64,000 nt of DNA, taken from Ignavibacteria bacterium. Its GTDB lineage: Bacteria > Bacteroidota > Ignavibacteria > SZUA-365. The DNA is taken from the NCBI GenBank assembly GCA_016720835.1, contig JADKJW010000003.1, positions 310,001 to 374,000 on the forward strand. Direction: 5' to 3'. This document shows positions 9,364 to 19,456 of this stretch, piece after piece (position 1 is the stretch's first letter; every line of letters begins with the position of its first letter). The translations under genes were made by a program, and so were the position numbers. A model generated the notes under the pieces. It was not told where the DNA came from and searched no databases. It saw only the letters and a program-made list of their open reading frames with translations.

Positions 9364-9401
9364 AGAAAAAGAGGCCGCACTCTGATACCGAGGCGGCCTC
9401 T
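9364..9401 (-). terminator. Rho-independent terminator of the Yip1-family gene
   Basis: The perfect 9-bp stem AGAGGCCGC (9370-9378) / GCGGCCTCT (9393-9401) is followed, on the minus strand, by a T run (AAAAA at 9366-9370 on plus). It sits 24 bp past the stop of the minus-strand gene and could also slow transcription from rpiB. Confidence 0.8.
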
Positions 9402-9424
9402 CTGTCGACGAGACGGTGAGCGGG

Positions 9425-10216
9425 TCAGCCCATGCCGGGAATCTTGATGAACGCGGACGCGAGAATCCAGAGGACCCAGAGGCCGAAGACGAGGCCGAAG
9501 GCTTTCTCCTTCGACAGCACACCGACTTTGTGCAGTCCGATGGAGAAGACGTAGTTGGACCAGATGGTCAGCGGGTTCAGATTCGAAAGGAGACGAAAAG
9601 ACGTTGCCTTGATCGCTTCCGCGTCATGTGCCATGAACAGCGTCGGGCTGAGGGTTGCGAACATGTTGTTCGTCGCATAGCCGAGAATGACCGCGAGGAG
9701 CTGATCGATCACCCCTATCCACGCGGTGAGACCATAGACGGCGAGGACCAGCGCGTAGGTCAGATCGCCCTTCAGCGCATATTTCGCGAGCAGCCAGTAC
9801 AGCACGGCCATGAGGAAAAACACCATCGGAACGCCGATGGCAACGCCGCCGACACTGAGAATTTTCATCAGGCCGGAGTATTGTTCCATACTATCGAGGG
9901 CCGTGTCCGCCTGCTCCTGCGTCATTGCGCCGCTCCGCACCTGTTCCTTCATCGCGGCGACCTGGGTATCGTGCATCTGCGCCAAGAATTCGGGATTGGA
10001 GAACTTGATGTAGGTTCCGACCATGATGATGACGACGAGCGCGAGCATCGGGACGAGGTAATCCGTCACACGGGATCCGGCGAGGCGGACATTCTCGAAG
10101 GTTGCCGCCGGTTCCGTGAGGATGCCGACGAACTTGTCGGTGACGGAGAGAGCCGCCACCGGTTCCGGCGGGACATCGGCGGCCGCGTTCTGCTGCGATT
10201 CGTACGCGTCGGTCAT
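9425..10216 (-). CDS. Yip1-domain integral membrane protein
   Basis: A 263-residue protein with a hydrophilic N-terminus containing FVGILTEPAATFENVR, the usual lead-in of bacterial Yip1-like proteins, followed by about five membrane segments (YLVPMLALVVIIMVG, ILSVGGVAIGVPMVFFLMAVLYWLL, YALVLAVYGLTAWIGVI, and two C-terminal segments including FGLVFGLWVLWILASA). The NLNPLTIWSNYVFSIGL loop is also typical. Its biochemical role is not established in bacteria. It is a single gene on the minus strand with its own terminator and is divergent from the propeller gene at 10322. Confidence 0.85.
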   Translation of the reverse strand: MTDAYESQQNAAADVPPEPVAALSVTDKFVGILTEPAATFENVRLAGSRVTDYLVPMLALVVIIMVGTYIKFSNPEFLAQMHDTQVAAMKEQVRSGAMTQEQADTALDSMEQYSGLMKILSVGGVAIGVPMVFFLMAVLYWLLAKYALKGDLTYALVLAVYGLTAWIGVIDQLLAVILGYATNNMFATLSPTLFMAHDAEAIKATSFRLLSNLNPLTIWSNYVFSIGLHKVGVLSKEKAFGLVFGLWVLWILASAFIKIPGMG

Positions 10217-10321
10217 TGCTGGGTCCTCGAATTGTGAGAGTGCGATGGTGGAGGGATATTCGTGCGCAATCTAGCAGATTTTTTCCATATTTTTCTGCGT
10301 TGCACATCCATCGAGGTTTTC

Positions 10322-13300
10322 ATGAAACAGCTCCGGCTTTCCCTGCTTCTCCTGCTCGCATACACCGTGCCTGTCTCGGCGCAATGGCAGTGGTTGAATC
10401 CCCTGCCGGAAGGAAACGAGTTTTTCGACGCGACCTTCGCCTCCCCCACCGCGGGTTGGGTGGTCGGCGGGAACGGCGCGATCATCCAGACGAAGGACGG
10501 CGGCGTGACGTGGACCTCGCAGAACACGCCGTTGCGCACGACGCCGTTCATCTGCCTGAGCGTCGTCTTCGTCGACGCGCAGACCGGCCTGGTGTCCTCC
10601 AACGTGGGCACGCTGTTGCGCACCAGCGACGGCGGCGCCACCTGGCAGCGGGTGCCCGCACCGGGCGCGTCGATTCAGAAGCTGCGGCGCGCGCCCGACG
10701 GCAGCGTCTGGGGTTTCGGGAGCATCGGCGCGCTCGCGCGCACGACGGACGCCGGACTCACCTGGAAGATCTTCGCGACCGGCATCACGTCCGTCGTGTT
10801 TGACGTGTCGTTTCCGGAGCCGCTGCACATCGTGGCGGCCTGCGGCAGCGGCACCATGCTCCGTTCCACCGACGGCGGCGGCACCTGGCTTCCCGTCCCG
10901 CTCGCGGTGCAGACCGACGTCGTGTCCCTCGATTTCGTCTCCGCGACCCACGGCTTCGCCGTGCAGCGTTCGGCGTACCTGCTGCGCACGACGGATGGCG
11001 GCGCCACCTGGCGCGATTCGACCATCGGCGTGAATTCCGTGCGCGCGATCCGCTTCGCCGACGCGAACACCGGCTGGCTGCTGAGCAACAGCGCGGGCAC
11101 CGTCTTCAAGACCTCGGACGGCGGCATCACCTGGCGCACCGTGACCGTGGATCCCGATGCGCGCTACACGTTCGAGAACGTGCATGTTCGCAGTCCGCTC
11201 CTCGCGCTCATGGTCGGCGACGGCGGCGGCATGTTCCAGACCACCGACGGCGGCGCGAGCTGGACGCAGCTCGGAACGGCGATCACGCGCGCGCACATGC
11301 GCGCCGTCTCGTCGGTGTCCGACACCAGCGCCTGGGCGTTCGGCGATGGCGCGGTCTTTTTCACGAGCGATCGCGGCGCGTCATGGTCGGCGAACGCCGC
11401 GGGCGGGCAACCCATCCACACGGGCGCCGCGCTCTCCGCGACCCGCATCGTGGCGGGAGGCATGCAGGGGCAGGTGTATCTCTCGGTGAACGCCGGCCAG
11501 TCGTGGACATCGAGCACGCTGGCGAGCGCGGGGCAGGTGGAGCAGATCGCGTTCGCGGACGCGAACAACGGCTGGCTTGCGGGCAATCACGGCACCGTCG
11601 CGCGCAGCGGCGACGGCGGCGCGACGTGGACCTTCACCGATCCGGGCGTCACGGACGATTTCCACGCGGTGTTCGCCGTCTCCGCGACCGAAGCATGGAT
11701 CGCGGGCAATGGCGGCAGGGTGATGCACACGACGGACGGCGGCGCCAACTGGACGCCGCGCAATCCGTCGACCGCGTCGAATCTCCTGGCCATCCACTTC
11801 ACGTCGGCCACGGATGGATGGGTGGGCGGTCAGCTCGTGCTGTACAAGACGACGAATGGCGGACAGACCTGGTCGCCGAAAACGATGCCCGGCCTCGACG
11901 TGATCTACAAGATCAATTTCTCCGATCCGCAGAACGGTTTTCTGCTGCTCAGCCGGGGTGTCGCGCGCACGAAGGACGGCGGACAGTCGTTCTACCGCAC
12001 CGATTATCCTTCCACCGGACTGCGCGATCTCGACGCGCGCGCCGGAGGCGTGTTGTGGCTCGCGGGGGATTTCGGGACCCTGCAGCGGTACACTCCCGCG
12101 CCGTCCGTCTTCATCAATCCGGGCATGCTGAATTTCGGAAACGTCGCGACGAACAAGTTCAAGGATCTCGACATGACGATCGAGAACTCCGGCGAGCGGC
12201 CGATGACCATTGCCAACGTCACCGCCCTTGGCGCGGGATTCACCGTGCAATCGCTGTCGAAAAACGTCCTCGCGCCGGGCGAGCAGGCGAAGGCAACGAT
12301 ACGCTTCGCGCCCGCGGATACCGGGATCGTGCATGGCATTGCCGCGGTCGCGTCGAACGCCGCCACCGGCGTCCCTTCCATCGAACTGTTTGCGCGCGGC
12401 GTCCCGCCCGGCACGCCGGCGATTCTGCATAGTTTGGCAAACCCCGATTTCGGGAAGATCAAACTCGGCACCATCAAGGCGATGAACATCCGCATCACCA
12501 ACCGCGGCGGCGCGCTGCTGTCCATCCGAGAGGAGAAGATCGTCGGCGCGGACTCGCTGATGTTCCAGCTCGGCCGGATGAGCGGCTTTCTGTTGCCCGC
12601 GTCGCAGAGCGATTCCATCGAGGTGGTTTTCGCGCCGCTGCGGCCGGGTCGCTTCTGCGCGCAGCTGATCATCGACTCCGACGATCCGGTGGAGCCCCGG
12701 TACATCATCGACATCTGCGGCGAGGCGATCAACCCGAAAATCGTCGCCGTGCCTTCACCGCTCGATTTCGGGTGGGTGAAGATGGACAGCGCCGCGAAGA
12801 CGCTGTTCCTGGAGGTGCGCAACGAGGGCACCGATTCGCTGTTGACATCGAAGTACCAGCTCTCCGGCGCCAATGCCGCGGCGTTCTCGGTGATTCCGCC
12901 GCCGGTGCGACCGATCGCGCCGGGCAGTTCCATCTTCGTCCCGGTCAGCCTGAAGGCCACGGGGTACGGGCCGTACACCGCATCGCTGCTGATCGAATCG
13001 TCCGATATCACGAATCCCGGGCTCGTCGTGCCATTGCAGGGCAACGGGACGCACACCGACGTGGAGCGCGTGGAGGGCGTCCCTTCCGCTATGCGGCTGC
13101 ATGAAGGATATCCGCAGCCCGCCGACGCGCGCGTCGTGACCGGCGTCTCCTATGCGATCGAACTGAACGAGACCGCGGACATCGTCCTGACGTTGTACGA
13201 CCCGCTCGGACGCGCGGTTCGCACGCTCTCGGAGGGGACGCGGTCGGCGGGCATGTACCGTGCCGCGATCCCGATTGACGGTCTCCCCGGCGGATTGTAC

Positions 13301-13375
13301 ATTGCTGAACTTCGCACTCTCTCACAACACGGAGCAGCTGCGACTGCCCGGGTGAAAACGCTCATCATCCGCTGA
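10322..13375 (+). CDS. YCF48/BNR-type propeller protein with ASH domains and T9SS C-terminal sorting domain
   Basis: Start at ATG 10322 gives a clean signal peptide (LLLLLAYTVPVSAQ); 1,017 residues. Residues about 20-600 are a series of propeller blades with the pattern TxDGGxTW recurring about every 45 residues, as in photosystem II stability (YCF48-like) and sortilin-type repeats. Then come about three Ig-like ASH/choice-of-anchor D domains, recognised by openings such as LNFGNVATNKFKDLDMTI, PDFGKIKLGTIKAMNI and LDFGWVKMDSAAKTLFL. The end (IVLTLYDPLGRAVRTL, then GLYIAELRT, ending KTLIIR) is a type A T9SS sorting domain. It is predicted to be exported across the outer membrane and anchored or released. 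Substrate or partner unknown. Confidence 0.88.
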   Translation: MKQLRLSLLLLLAYTVPVSAQWQWLNPLPEGNEFFDATFASPTAGWVVGGNGAIIQTKDGGVTWTSQNTPLRTTPFICLSVVFVDAQTGLVSSNVGTLLRTSDGGATWQRVPAPGASIQKLRRAPDGSVWGFGSIGALARTTDAGLTWKIFATGITSVVFDVSFPEPLHIVAACGSGTMLRSTDGGGTWLPVPLAVQTDVVSLDFVSATHGFAVQRSAYLLRTTDGGATWRDSTIGVNSVRAIRFADANTGWLLSNSAGTVFKTSDGGITWRTVTVDPDARYTFENVHVRSPLLALMVGDGGGMFQTTDGGASWTQLGTAITRAHMRAVSSVSDTSAWAFGDGAVFFTSDRGASWSANAAGGQPIHTGAALSATRIVAGGMQGQVYLSVNAGQSWTSSTLASAGQVEQIAFADANNGWLAGNHGTVARSGDGGATWTFTDPGVTDDFHAVFAVSATEAWIAGNGGRVMHTTDGGANWTPRNPSTASNLLAIHFTSATDGWVGGQLVLYKTTNGGQTWSPKTMPGLDVIYKINFSDPQNGFLLLSRGVARTKDGGQSFYRTDYPSTGLRDLDARAGGVLWLAGDFGTLQRYTPAPSVFINPGMLNFGNVATNKFKDLDMTIENSGERPMTIANVTALGAGFTVQSLSKNVLAPGEQAKATIRFAPADTGIVHGIAAVASNAATGVPSIELFARGVPPGTPAILHSLANPDFGKIKLGTIKAMNIRITNRGGALLSIREEKIVGADSLMFQLGRMSGFLLPASQSDSIEVVFAPLRPGRFCAQLIIDSDDPVEPRYIIDICGEAINPKIVAVPSPLDFGWVKMDSAAKTLFLEVRNEGTDSLLTSKYQLSGANAAAFSVIPPPVRPIAPGSSIFVPVSLKATGYGPYTASLLIESSDITNPGLVVPLQGNGTHTDVERVEGVPSAMRLHEGYPQPADARVVTGVSYAIELNETADIVLTLYDPLGRAVRTLSEGTRSAGMYRAAIPIDGLPGGLYIAELRTLSQHGAAATARVKTLIIR

Positions 13376-13407
13376 ACGCGTTCCACCGGGGCACCGCACA
13401 CCGCAGC

Positions 13408-15798
13408 ATGTCCTTTCGCGCCCGGCTCTCTTTTCTGATCGTTTTTCTGTCCTGCCTCGCGACGGGGGACGCGCGCGCGCAGCTCCCGTCCGGCGCAGAC
13501 AGTCTGACCGCCGCGCTGCGCGACGCGCGCGGCGAGAAGCGCATGGAGCTCTGTCTCGCGCTCGCGAGGCTCTTCACCGACAACGCGCCCGAGACCTCGC
13601 GCCGTTTCGCGACCGACGCGCTGCGCCTCGCGGACAGTCTGCGCGACATGCGCGGCCGCGGACAGGCGATGAACCTCCTGGGGCTGTACCATTTCAACCG
13701 CGGACGATACGAGACCGCGCTGGAACATTTCCTGCAGGTGCTCGGCACGGCAGAGCGGCTGCAGGACTCGACGAATCTGAGCAACGCGTACACGAATCTC
13801 GGGCACGTGTACATCGACCTGAAGCTGTTCGACCGCGCGATGGAGTATTACGAGCGGGATCTCGCGCTTTCCCGCGCCCTGCGGGACAGTTCCTCGATCG
13901 CGGCGGCGTACAACAACATCGCGACGGTGCATGACGAGCGGGGCGACACCGCGAGCGCCTTGCGGGCGTACCTGCGCGCCAAGAGCATCGCGGAGCGTGC
14001 GGGTGACCGTTCGACCATCGCGCTCATCGTGAACAACCTCGGCGATTTCTACTACTCCCGGCGGGAGTACGCGACGGCGCTTTCGCACTTCGAGGACGCG
14101 CGGACGCACTACGAGGCGCTTGCGGACAAGTACAACCTTGCCATCGCCCTGCACAACATCGGCCTGGTTCACCGGGAGACGCGCAAGTACCAGGACGCGC
14201 TCCGGTACCTCATGCAATCGTACGCGCTCAACACCGCTCTCGGCGCCAATTCGGCGCTGCTCTCCGACTCGCGGGAACTTGCGGAGACCTACGCGCGCAT
14301 GAACGATTTCCGCCGCGCCTACGCCTGGCAGATGGTGCACGACAATCTCACCGATTCGGTGTTCAGCATGCAGCAGTCGCGTCGGATCGCGGAGCTCGAG
14401 CAGGTGCATCTCGACCAGGCGCACAACCTCGAATTCGAGACGCTGAAGCGGGATCGCGCGCTGCAGGACGAACGTCTCCGCTACGGGGCCACGTTGCGCA
14501 ATGTGCTGCTCGCGGGGTTTGTCCTGGTCCTGGTGCTGATCGGGCTGGTGGCGCACCGGTACCGCTACAAGCGGCGCTCCGAAGCGGCCTATCGCGCCAG
14601 GTCGGAGGATCTCGAGATTGTCGACCGCCTCGTCAAGGTCATCAACCGCGAGGTATCGCTCGATCAGCTGTACCGTTGTCTGCTCGACCAGGTGCGCGTG
14701 ATTTTTCCACAGGCCGACAGCGCGGCAATTCTCATGCTCGACGACGGGACCGGGGATTTCCGGGTCCAGTCGTCGTACGGGCTGAGCGACGACCTGGCAG
14801 ACACGCTCGTGCTGGTCACCCCGCTGCTCTCCAATTCCTGGATCGAGCACGCCGAACGCGTCGAGAAGCCCCAGGACGGCATCACCATCGTGCATTTCCC
14901 CGAAGCCGCCGCCGGCGCGCTTCCCCGCGAGCGCATGATCATCGACATCGCGATCGACGGCGCGCAGACAGGCATCATGCTCTTCGACAGCCGCACGCGC
15001 ACGAATGTTTTTCGCGTGCCGGATCTCCAGCGCTGGTCGCGATTCCGGGAACACGCCCTCTCCGCGATCATCAAGGCGAAGCTGCTCGAGGACGCGCAGC
15101 GGGCGCGGAGGGGAGCGGAGGAGGCAAGTTCCATCAAGACGCGCCTCCTCAGCATCGCGTCTCACGATCTGAAGAACCCGCTCGGCGTCGTCATCGGCAT
15201 CGCGGAAATCATCGAGTCCGAACCTGCGACCGACGACAAGACGCGCGAGCTTGCGGGCATGATCCGCGACTCCGGCAACCGCATGCTGGCTCTCCTCCAC
15301 GACCTGATGGACACGACCGATCTCGAGATGGGCCGCATCATGCTGAATATGAAAGCGACCAATATCGGCGCGCTCGTCGAATCGGTCGTGCACGAGAACC
15401 AGCCGCTCGCGGAGCGGAAGCAGCAGCAGATCTTCTACGCGTTCGAGTCGCCGGAGCAACTGCTCATCATGGCGGATGGAAAGCGTCTGCGCGAGGCGAT
15501 CGCGAATTTCGTCGACAACGCGATCAAGTTCTCGCCGAAGGGAAAGCGCATCTGGGTGCGCGTGTCCAGGACCGACAAAATTCGCATCGAAGTGCGCGAC
15601 GAGGGGCCGGGACTCACGGAGCAGGACATGGTGGCGGCCTTCGGCCAGTTCCAGAGGCTTTCCGCGCGTCCCACCGGCGGGGAATCCTCCTCGGGCATCG
15701 GGCTCTCCATCGTGAAGCAGGTCGTGGAGATGCACGGCGGCAGGACCTGGGTGGAGCGCGCGCCGGAGGGCGGAGCGGCATTCTGCATCGAGTTGTGA
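13408..15798 (+). CDS. TPR-containing sensor histidine kinase with GAF domain
   Basis: 796 residues: signal peptide, periplasmic TPR array (about residues 60-330, with helices such as NLSNAYTNLGHVYIDLKLFDRA and AAYNNIATVHDERGD), one membrane helix near residues 370-385 (LLAGFVLVLVLIGLVAH), a cytoplasmic GAF-like domain (about 410-555), HisKA with phospho-acceptor His586 in SIASHDLKNPLG, and HATPase_c with N-box NFVDNAIKFSPKG, G1 DEGPGL and G2 SSGIGLSIV. It has no receiver domain, so a separate response regulator is needed; none is adjacent. This TPR-TM-kinase layout is common in Bacteroidota. It follows the propeller gene by 32 bp and may share its transcript. Confidence 0.92.
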   Translation: MSFRARLSFLIVFLSCLATGDARAQLPSGADSLTAALRDARGEKRMELCLALARLFTDNAPETSRRFATDALRLADSLRDMRGRGQAMNLLGLYHFNRGRYETALEHFLQVLGTAERLQDSTNLSNAYTNLGHVYIDLKLFDRAMEYYERDLALSRALRDSSSIAAAYNNIATVHDERGDTASALRAYLRAKSIAERAGDRSTIALIVNNLGDFYYSRREYATALSHFEDARTHYEALADKYNLAIALHNIGLVHRETRKYQDALRYLMQSYALNTALGANSALLSDSRELAETYARMNDFRRAYAWQMVHDNLTDSVFSMQQSRRIAELEQVHLDQAHNLEFETLKRDRALQDERLRYGATLRNVLLAGFVLVLVLIGLVAHRYRYKRRSEAAYRARSEDLEIVDRLVKVINREVSLDQLYRCLLDQVRVIFPQADSAAILMLDDGTGDFRVQSSYGLSDDLADTLVLVTPLLSNSWIEHAERVEKPQDGITIVHFPEAAAGALPRERMIIDIAIDGAQTGIMLFDSRTRTNVFRVPDLQRWSRFREHALSAIIKAKLLEDAQRARRGAEEASSIKTRLLSIASHDLKNPLGVVIGIAEIIESEPATDDKTRELAGMIRDSGNRMLALLHDLMDTTDLEMGRIMLNMKATNIGALVESVVHENQPLAERKQQQIFYAFESPEQLLIMADGKRLREAIANFVDNAIKFSPKGKRIWVRVSRTDKIRIEVRDEGPGLTEQDMVAAFGQFQRLSARPTGGESSSGIGLSIVKQVVEMHGGRTWVERAPEGGAAFCIEL

Positions 15799-15838
15799 TG
15801 CGCGCAGGGCATCGGGTCGCGCCTCCGGCACCGCGCGG

Positions 15839-17035
15839 ATGATCGCCGCGGCGCCGTCACCGGAGCGCGAGCCGCTGTGGACGCGGGATTTCCTGCTCCA
15901 TTTCGCCGCCTCGTTTCTGCTCGCCGTCGCGTTGAACTTCGTCATGGTGGTCATTCCGGTCTTCGCGGCCCGCGAGTTGCACGGAAACAACCGCGACATC
16001 GGGTTCATGACCGCGGCCTTCACGCTCGCGGCCGTCCTGGTGCGCCCCGGCATGGGGATGCTGCTGGACCGGTACGGTCGCCGGCGCACGCTGCTGATCG
16101 CGCTCGCCTGTTTCGCGGCGGTGAACGGGGCGCACGTTTTCGCGCACACGCTGCCCCTGCTTTTCCTGCTCCGTATCGCGCTCGGATTTCCGTGGGGCGC
16201 GTCGCAGACCGCGACCATGACGGTGGCCGTGGACCTGATCCCGGAGCTGCGCCGCGGTGAGGGGTTGGCCTTTTTCGGACTCACCTTCACGCTGGCGGGG
16301 ACGGTCGCGCCGCTCCTGAGCCTGTGGCTCATGGACAGCGCGGGATTCGACGCGGTATTCGCAAGCGCCGCGGTGATCAGCGCGGCGGCCTTCGCGCTCG
16401 CCGTCTTCACGCGGCAGCGCGTCATCGCCGATTCTTCCGGGGCCTTCACGCTGCGTTCGATGATCGACCTCCGCGTGGGGTGGATCGCCCTCGCGACGCT
16501 GCTGACCACGACGCTGTGGGGCGCGGTCATATCCTTCATCCCGCTCTACGCGCACGCGCAGCATCTGCCCGGCGCGGGGTTGTTCTTTTCGCTCGACGCG
16601 ATCGGCACGCTCAGCTCGCGCGTGTTCACCGGGCGGTTGCTGGACCGCTATGGGGCGCTGCCTCTGCTGGCGGGCGGGTATGCCGCGCTGATCATCGCGT
16701 TGCTCATGCTCGGTCTCGCCACGGAGCCCCTGCTGTACGGCAGTTCCGCCGTGCTGCTCGGCATGGGATTCGGCGTGCTGATTCCGACGTTTCAGACCAT
16801 GGCGATGAATCTCGTCGAGGCGCAGCGGCGCGGCGCGGCGAACGCCACCCTGTACTCGGCCTTCGACATCGGCATCGGCGGAGGCGCGATCGCGCTGGGC
16901 GCGTTCGCCGAGGTCGCGGGCTACCGCGCGATGTTCATGGCGCAGGGGCTGTTTCTCATCGTGCCCGCCGCGATGTTCCTTTTCTTCATTCACCCCGCGT
17001 ACCGCCGCGCGATGCGCGCTCACGCCGCGGGGTAG
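15839..17035 (+). CDS. Major facilitator superfamily transporter
   Basis: 398 residues with about twelve hydrophobic segments. Family marks: the loop 2-3 motif near residue 75 (GMLLDRYGRRRTLL, variant of GxLaDrxGrkxxl) and its echo in the second half (SSRVFTGRLLDRYGALPLL). RIALGFPWGASQTATMTVAVDLIPELRRGEG is typical of drug or small-solute exporters of the MFS-1 type. It begins 40 bp after the histidine kinase and is probably co-transcribed. Substrate cannot be predicted; export is more likely than uptake from the motif style, which is an inference. Confidence 0.9.
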   Translation: MIAAAPSPEREPLWTRDFLLHFAASFLLAVALNFVMVVIPVFAARELHGNNRDIGFMTAAFTLAAVLVRPGMGMLLDRYGRRRTLLIALACFAAVNGAHVFAHTLPLLFLLRIALGFPWGASQTATMTVAVDLIPELRRGEGLAFFGLTFTLAGTVAPLLSLWLMDSAGFDAVFASAAVISAAAFALAVFTRQRVIADSSGAFTLRSMIDLRVGWIALATLLTTTLWGAVISFIPLYAHAQHLPGAGLFFSLDAIGTLSSRVFTGRLLDRYGALPLLAGGYAALIIALLMLGLATEPLLYGSSAVLLGMGFGVLIPTFQTMAMNLVEAQRRGAANATLYSAFDIGIGGGAIALGAFAEVAGYRAMFMAQGLFLIVPAAMFLFFIHPAYRRAMRAHAAG

Positions 17036-17298
17036 GACGCTGTCGAACAGTCCCCCGCCGCATCGCTATGAGATGCGGTGCGCACGTGTGATATTTGCAA
17101 TGCGAAGTCCGCGCGGCCGCGACCGGGGGGACAAATCTCCCCTGTCGGCAACGCGCCCGCCGCCGGGGATGCTCCGGGTCGGTCCTGTTCCGCCTTCGTT
17201 CCGATGATTGCGGGAGAGTCCTGCATGCGCGGCATTTCCCCGCGCTCATGCCCGGCTGTTTCTTCACGACTGTTTCCGAAAATGACGGAGATCATTCC
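17036..17298 (+). other. 263-bp leader region before the TonB-dependent receptor, no identified element
   Basis: A gap between the MFS gene and the receptor holding two possible hairpins: CCGCATC (17058-17064) pairing with GATGCGG (17072-17078), and a G-rich/C-rich pair around 17121-17141. No T run follows either, and none of the cobalamin, TPP, FMN, molybdenum cofactor or glycine riboswitch core motifs is present. It may be an untranslated leader with a regulatory fold, but nothing can be assigned. Confidence 0.3.
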
Positions 17299-19398
17299 AT
17301 GCAGAGAAAAACGATTCTTGCCATGCTTGCGCTGTGCCTCGCTGCGGGCGCGAGCAGGTCGGCGGCGCAGCGCGCTCCCGACGATACGTCCTCCATCCTT
17401 CCCGCATACCGCGTGCATGAAGTCGTCATCACCGCCACGAGGCACTACGAGCCGGTCATCGAAGTGCCGATGGCCGTGTCGCTGATTCGCGCGCAGGATT
17501 TCGAAGGCTCCCGGCAGCTCGGCCTGGACGAAGCGTTGCGCTTCGTACCGGGCGTGTTCGCCCAGAGCCGCAGCGGTTCCGTCGACGCGCGCATCACCAT
17601 TCGCGGCTTCGGCGCGCGCGGGAACGGCGACCGCTCCAACGCCGGCAATCTGCGCGGCATCCGCATTCTCCGCGACGGCATTCCGCTCACGGAACCCGAC
17701 GGCCGCACCTCGCTGGATCTGGTCGATCTGGCTTCCACCGGGACCATCGAAATCGTGCGCAGCAACGCGTCGGCGTTGTACGGCGGCGCCTCCGGCGGCG
17801 TCATCCAGTTGCGGTCGACATCCTTCCGATCGCCATACGTCGACGCGTCGGCGTCCTTCGGAAGTTTCGGCCTGATGTCGAACACCCTCTCGGCGGGACT
17901 GCGGAGCGGCGACACGAAGTTCGCGCTGTCGATGAGCAACGCGCAGTTCGACGGTTGGCGCGCGCACAGCGCGAACAGCCGCACATCGGGGAGCGCGGTG
18001 ATCAGCGCCGTCCTTGCCCCGTCGAGCATGCTCACGGTGAGCGCGCTGGCGGTCACCAATGTCATGAAGTTCGCGGGCGCGCTGACGCGCGCGGAGATGG
18101 AGGCGGATCCGTCGCAGGCCGACCCCGTCTACGTGTCGCGCGACGAGCGACGCTTCAACCGCGTCGGCAGGCTGGGCGTCGCCCTCGACCAGAATATCGG
18201 CGAGCAGCATCGCATCTCGGCGATGGTCTTCGTCGAACCGAAGTACCTGCAGCGCTCGGAGCGCAATACCTTCCGCGATTTCAACAGGTATCACGTCGGA
18301 GGCAGCGGCAGCTATGCATGGATGACCACGTTCGGATCGAATCTTTCATCGGCGCTGCAACTGGGCTTCGACGAGGCGTATCAGGACGGGTCCATCCAGT
18401 TCTACTCGCTCTCCGCAACCAGGGGCCGCGGCGCGACGCTGCTGCAGAACAAGGCCGAGGGCGCCAACAGTGTCGGCCTCTTTGCGCAGGAGGAACTGCG
18501 CATCGGCGACACGTGGAGCTTCGTGGCGGGCGTCCGCATGGACCAGCTGAACTATCGTTCCGAGGACAACACCACTCCCCGGCTCAACGCGGAAAAGGAA
18601 TTCCGGGCGGTCACGCCGAAGCTCGGAGTGAGCCTGCGTCTGACGGAAGAGCACACCGTGTACGCGTCGCTGGGCGGCGGGGTGGAGGCACCCGCGTTCA
18701 ACGAGATCGATCCGTCACCGGCGGACAGCCTGACGTCGCTCAATCCCCTCCTCGATCCGATGCTCTCCACCACGGTGGAGGCGGGCGTCAAGGGCGCCAT
18801 GCTCTGGAACGGGGCGCCGGTGGTGGACGCCCTGCAGTACGATGTCGCCTTCTACTATCTCACCGTGCGCAACGACCTCGTGCCGTTCAACAGCGGTCGC
18901 TGGTACTTCACGGCCGGCAAGTCGCACCGTACCGGCGTGGAGGCGAGCATCGCGCTCGCGTCCCCGCTCGGGCTCTCGCTGACCGCCACGGCCACCTTCA
19001 GCAGCAACGTGTACGACGAGTACGCAAACGACGTGTTCGGCGACCTGAGCGGCAACGCGGTCGCGGGGCTGCCCGCGTTCTTCGGCGGCGCCCGTTTGCG
19101 CTACACCTCGCCGTGGAAGGTGTACATCGAGTTCGGTGCGCGTCACAACGGCGACTACCACGCCGAGGACACGAACAGCGACGATTCGAAGGTGGACGGT
19201 GTCACCGTCGTCGAAGCGGGCATCGGCGGCAAGGCGACCATCGGCCCTCTCGGCGTCGAGGGATTCCTCGGCGTCGACAACCTGACCGACGCGAGATACG
19301 TCGGGTCGGTGTTCATCAACGGTGCAAACGACCGTTTCTTCGAACCCGGTTTGCCGCGCAACACGCACGGACGGCTGCGCCTCTCCTGGGCGTTCTAG
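17299..19398 (+). CDS. TonB-dependent outer-membrane receptor
   Basis: Start at ATG 17299 gives a signal peptide (LAMLALCLAAGASRSAAQ). 699 residues with a plug domain: TonB-box-like region HEVVITATRH, then LDEALRFVPGVFAQSR, ITIRGFGARG, IRILRDGIPLTEPDGRTSLD and IEIVRSNASALYGGASGGVIQLRS. A 22-strand barrel follows, ending in the aromatic strand RLRLSWAF with the usual terminal Phe. The plug resembles FecA/PupB-like iron-chelate receptors more than BtuB, but the ligand is not determined by sequence here. No carboxypeptidase-like or STN domain is present, so it is neither a SusC-type nor a transducing receptor. It is preceded by a 263-bp leader. Confidence 0.92.
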   Translation: MQRKTILAMLALCLAAGASRSAAQRAPDDTSSILPAYRVHEVVITATRHYEPVIEVPMAVSLIRAQDFEGSRQLGLDEALRFVPGVFAQSRSGSVDARITIRGFGARGNGDRSNAGNLRGIRILRDGIPLTEPDGRTSLDLVDLASTGTIEIVRSNASALYGGASGGVIQLRSTSFRSPYVDASASFGSFGLMSNTLSAGLRSGDTKFALSMSNAQFDGWRAHSANSRTSGSAVISAVLAPSSMLTVSALAVTNVMKFAGALTRAEMEADPSQADPVYVSRDERRFNRVGRLGVALDQNIGEQHRISAMVFVEPKYLQRSERNTFRDFNRYHVGGSGSYAWMTTFGSNLSSALQLGFDEAYQDGSIQFYSLSATRGRGATLLQNKAEGANSVGLFAQEELRIGDTWSFVAGVRMDQLNYRSEDNTTPRLNAEKEFRAVTPKLGVSLRLTEEHTVYASLGGGVEAPAFNEIDPSPADSLTSLNPLLDPMLSTTVEAGVKGAMLWNGAPVVDALQYDVAFYYLTVRNDLVPFNSGRWYFTAGKSHRTGVEASIALASPLGLSLTATATFSSNVYDEYANDVFGDLSGNAVAGLPAFFGGARLRYTSPWKVYIEFGARHNGDYHAEDTNSDDSKVDGVTVVEAGIGGKATIGPLGVEGFLGVDNLTDARYVGSVFINGANDRFFEPGLPRNTHGRLRLSWAF

Positions 19399-19456
19399 GC
19401 GGACGGACGATCGACGCCGGTGATCGACGCGAACACGTTGTGCCGCGCGGGGGCCG

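Noticed and set aside
13150..16539. Minus-strand 1,129-codon frame across the histidine kinase
   Set aside because: The plus-strand kinase shows H, N and G boxes; the minus frame has no domain and Arg/Val/His-rich composition.
17036..17298. Possible riboswitch before the first TonB receptor, including a GCGGGAGAG stretch like a glycine riboswitch
   Set aside because: The second conserved half (CGCCGAAGGGGCAA-like) and the cobalamin, TPP, FMN and Moco cores are absent.
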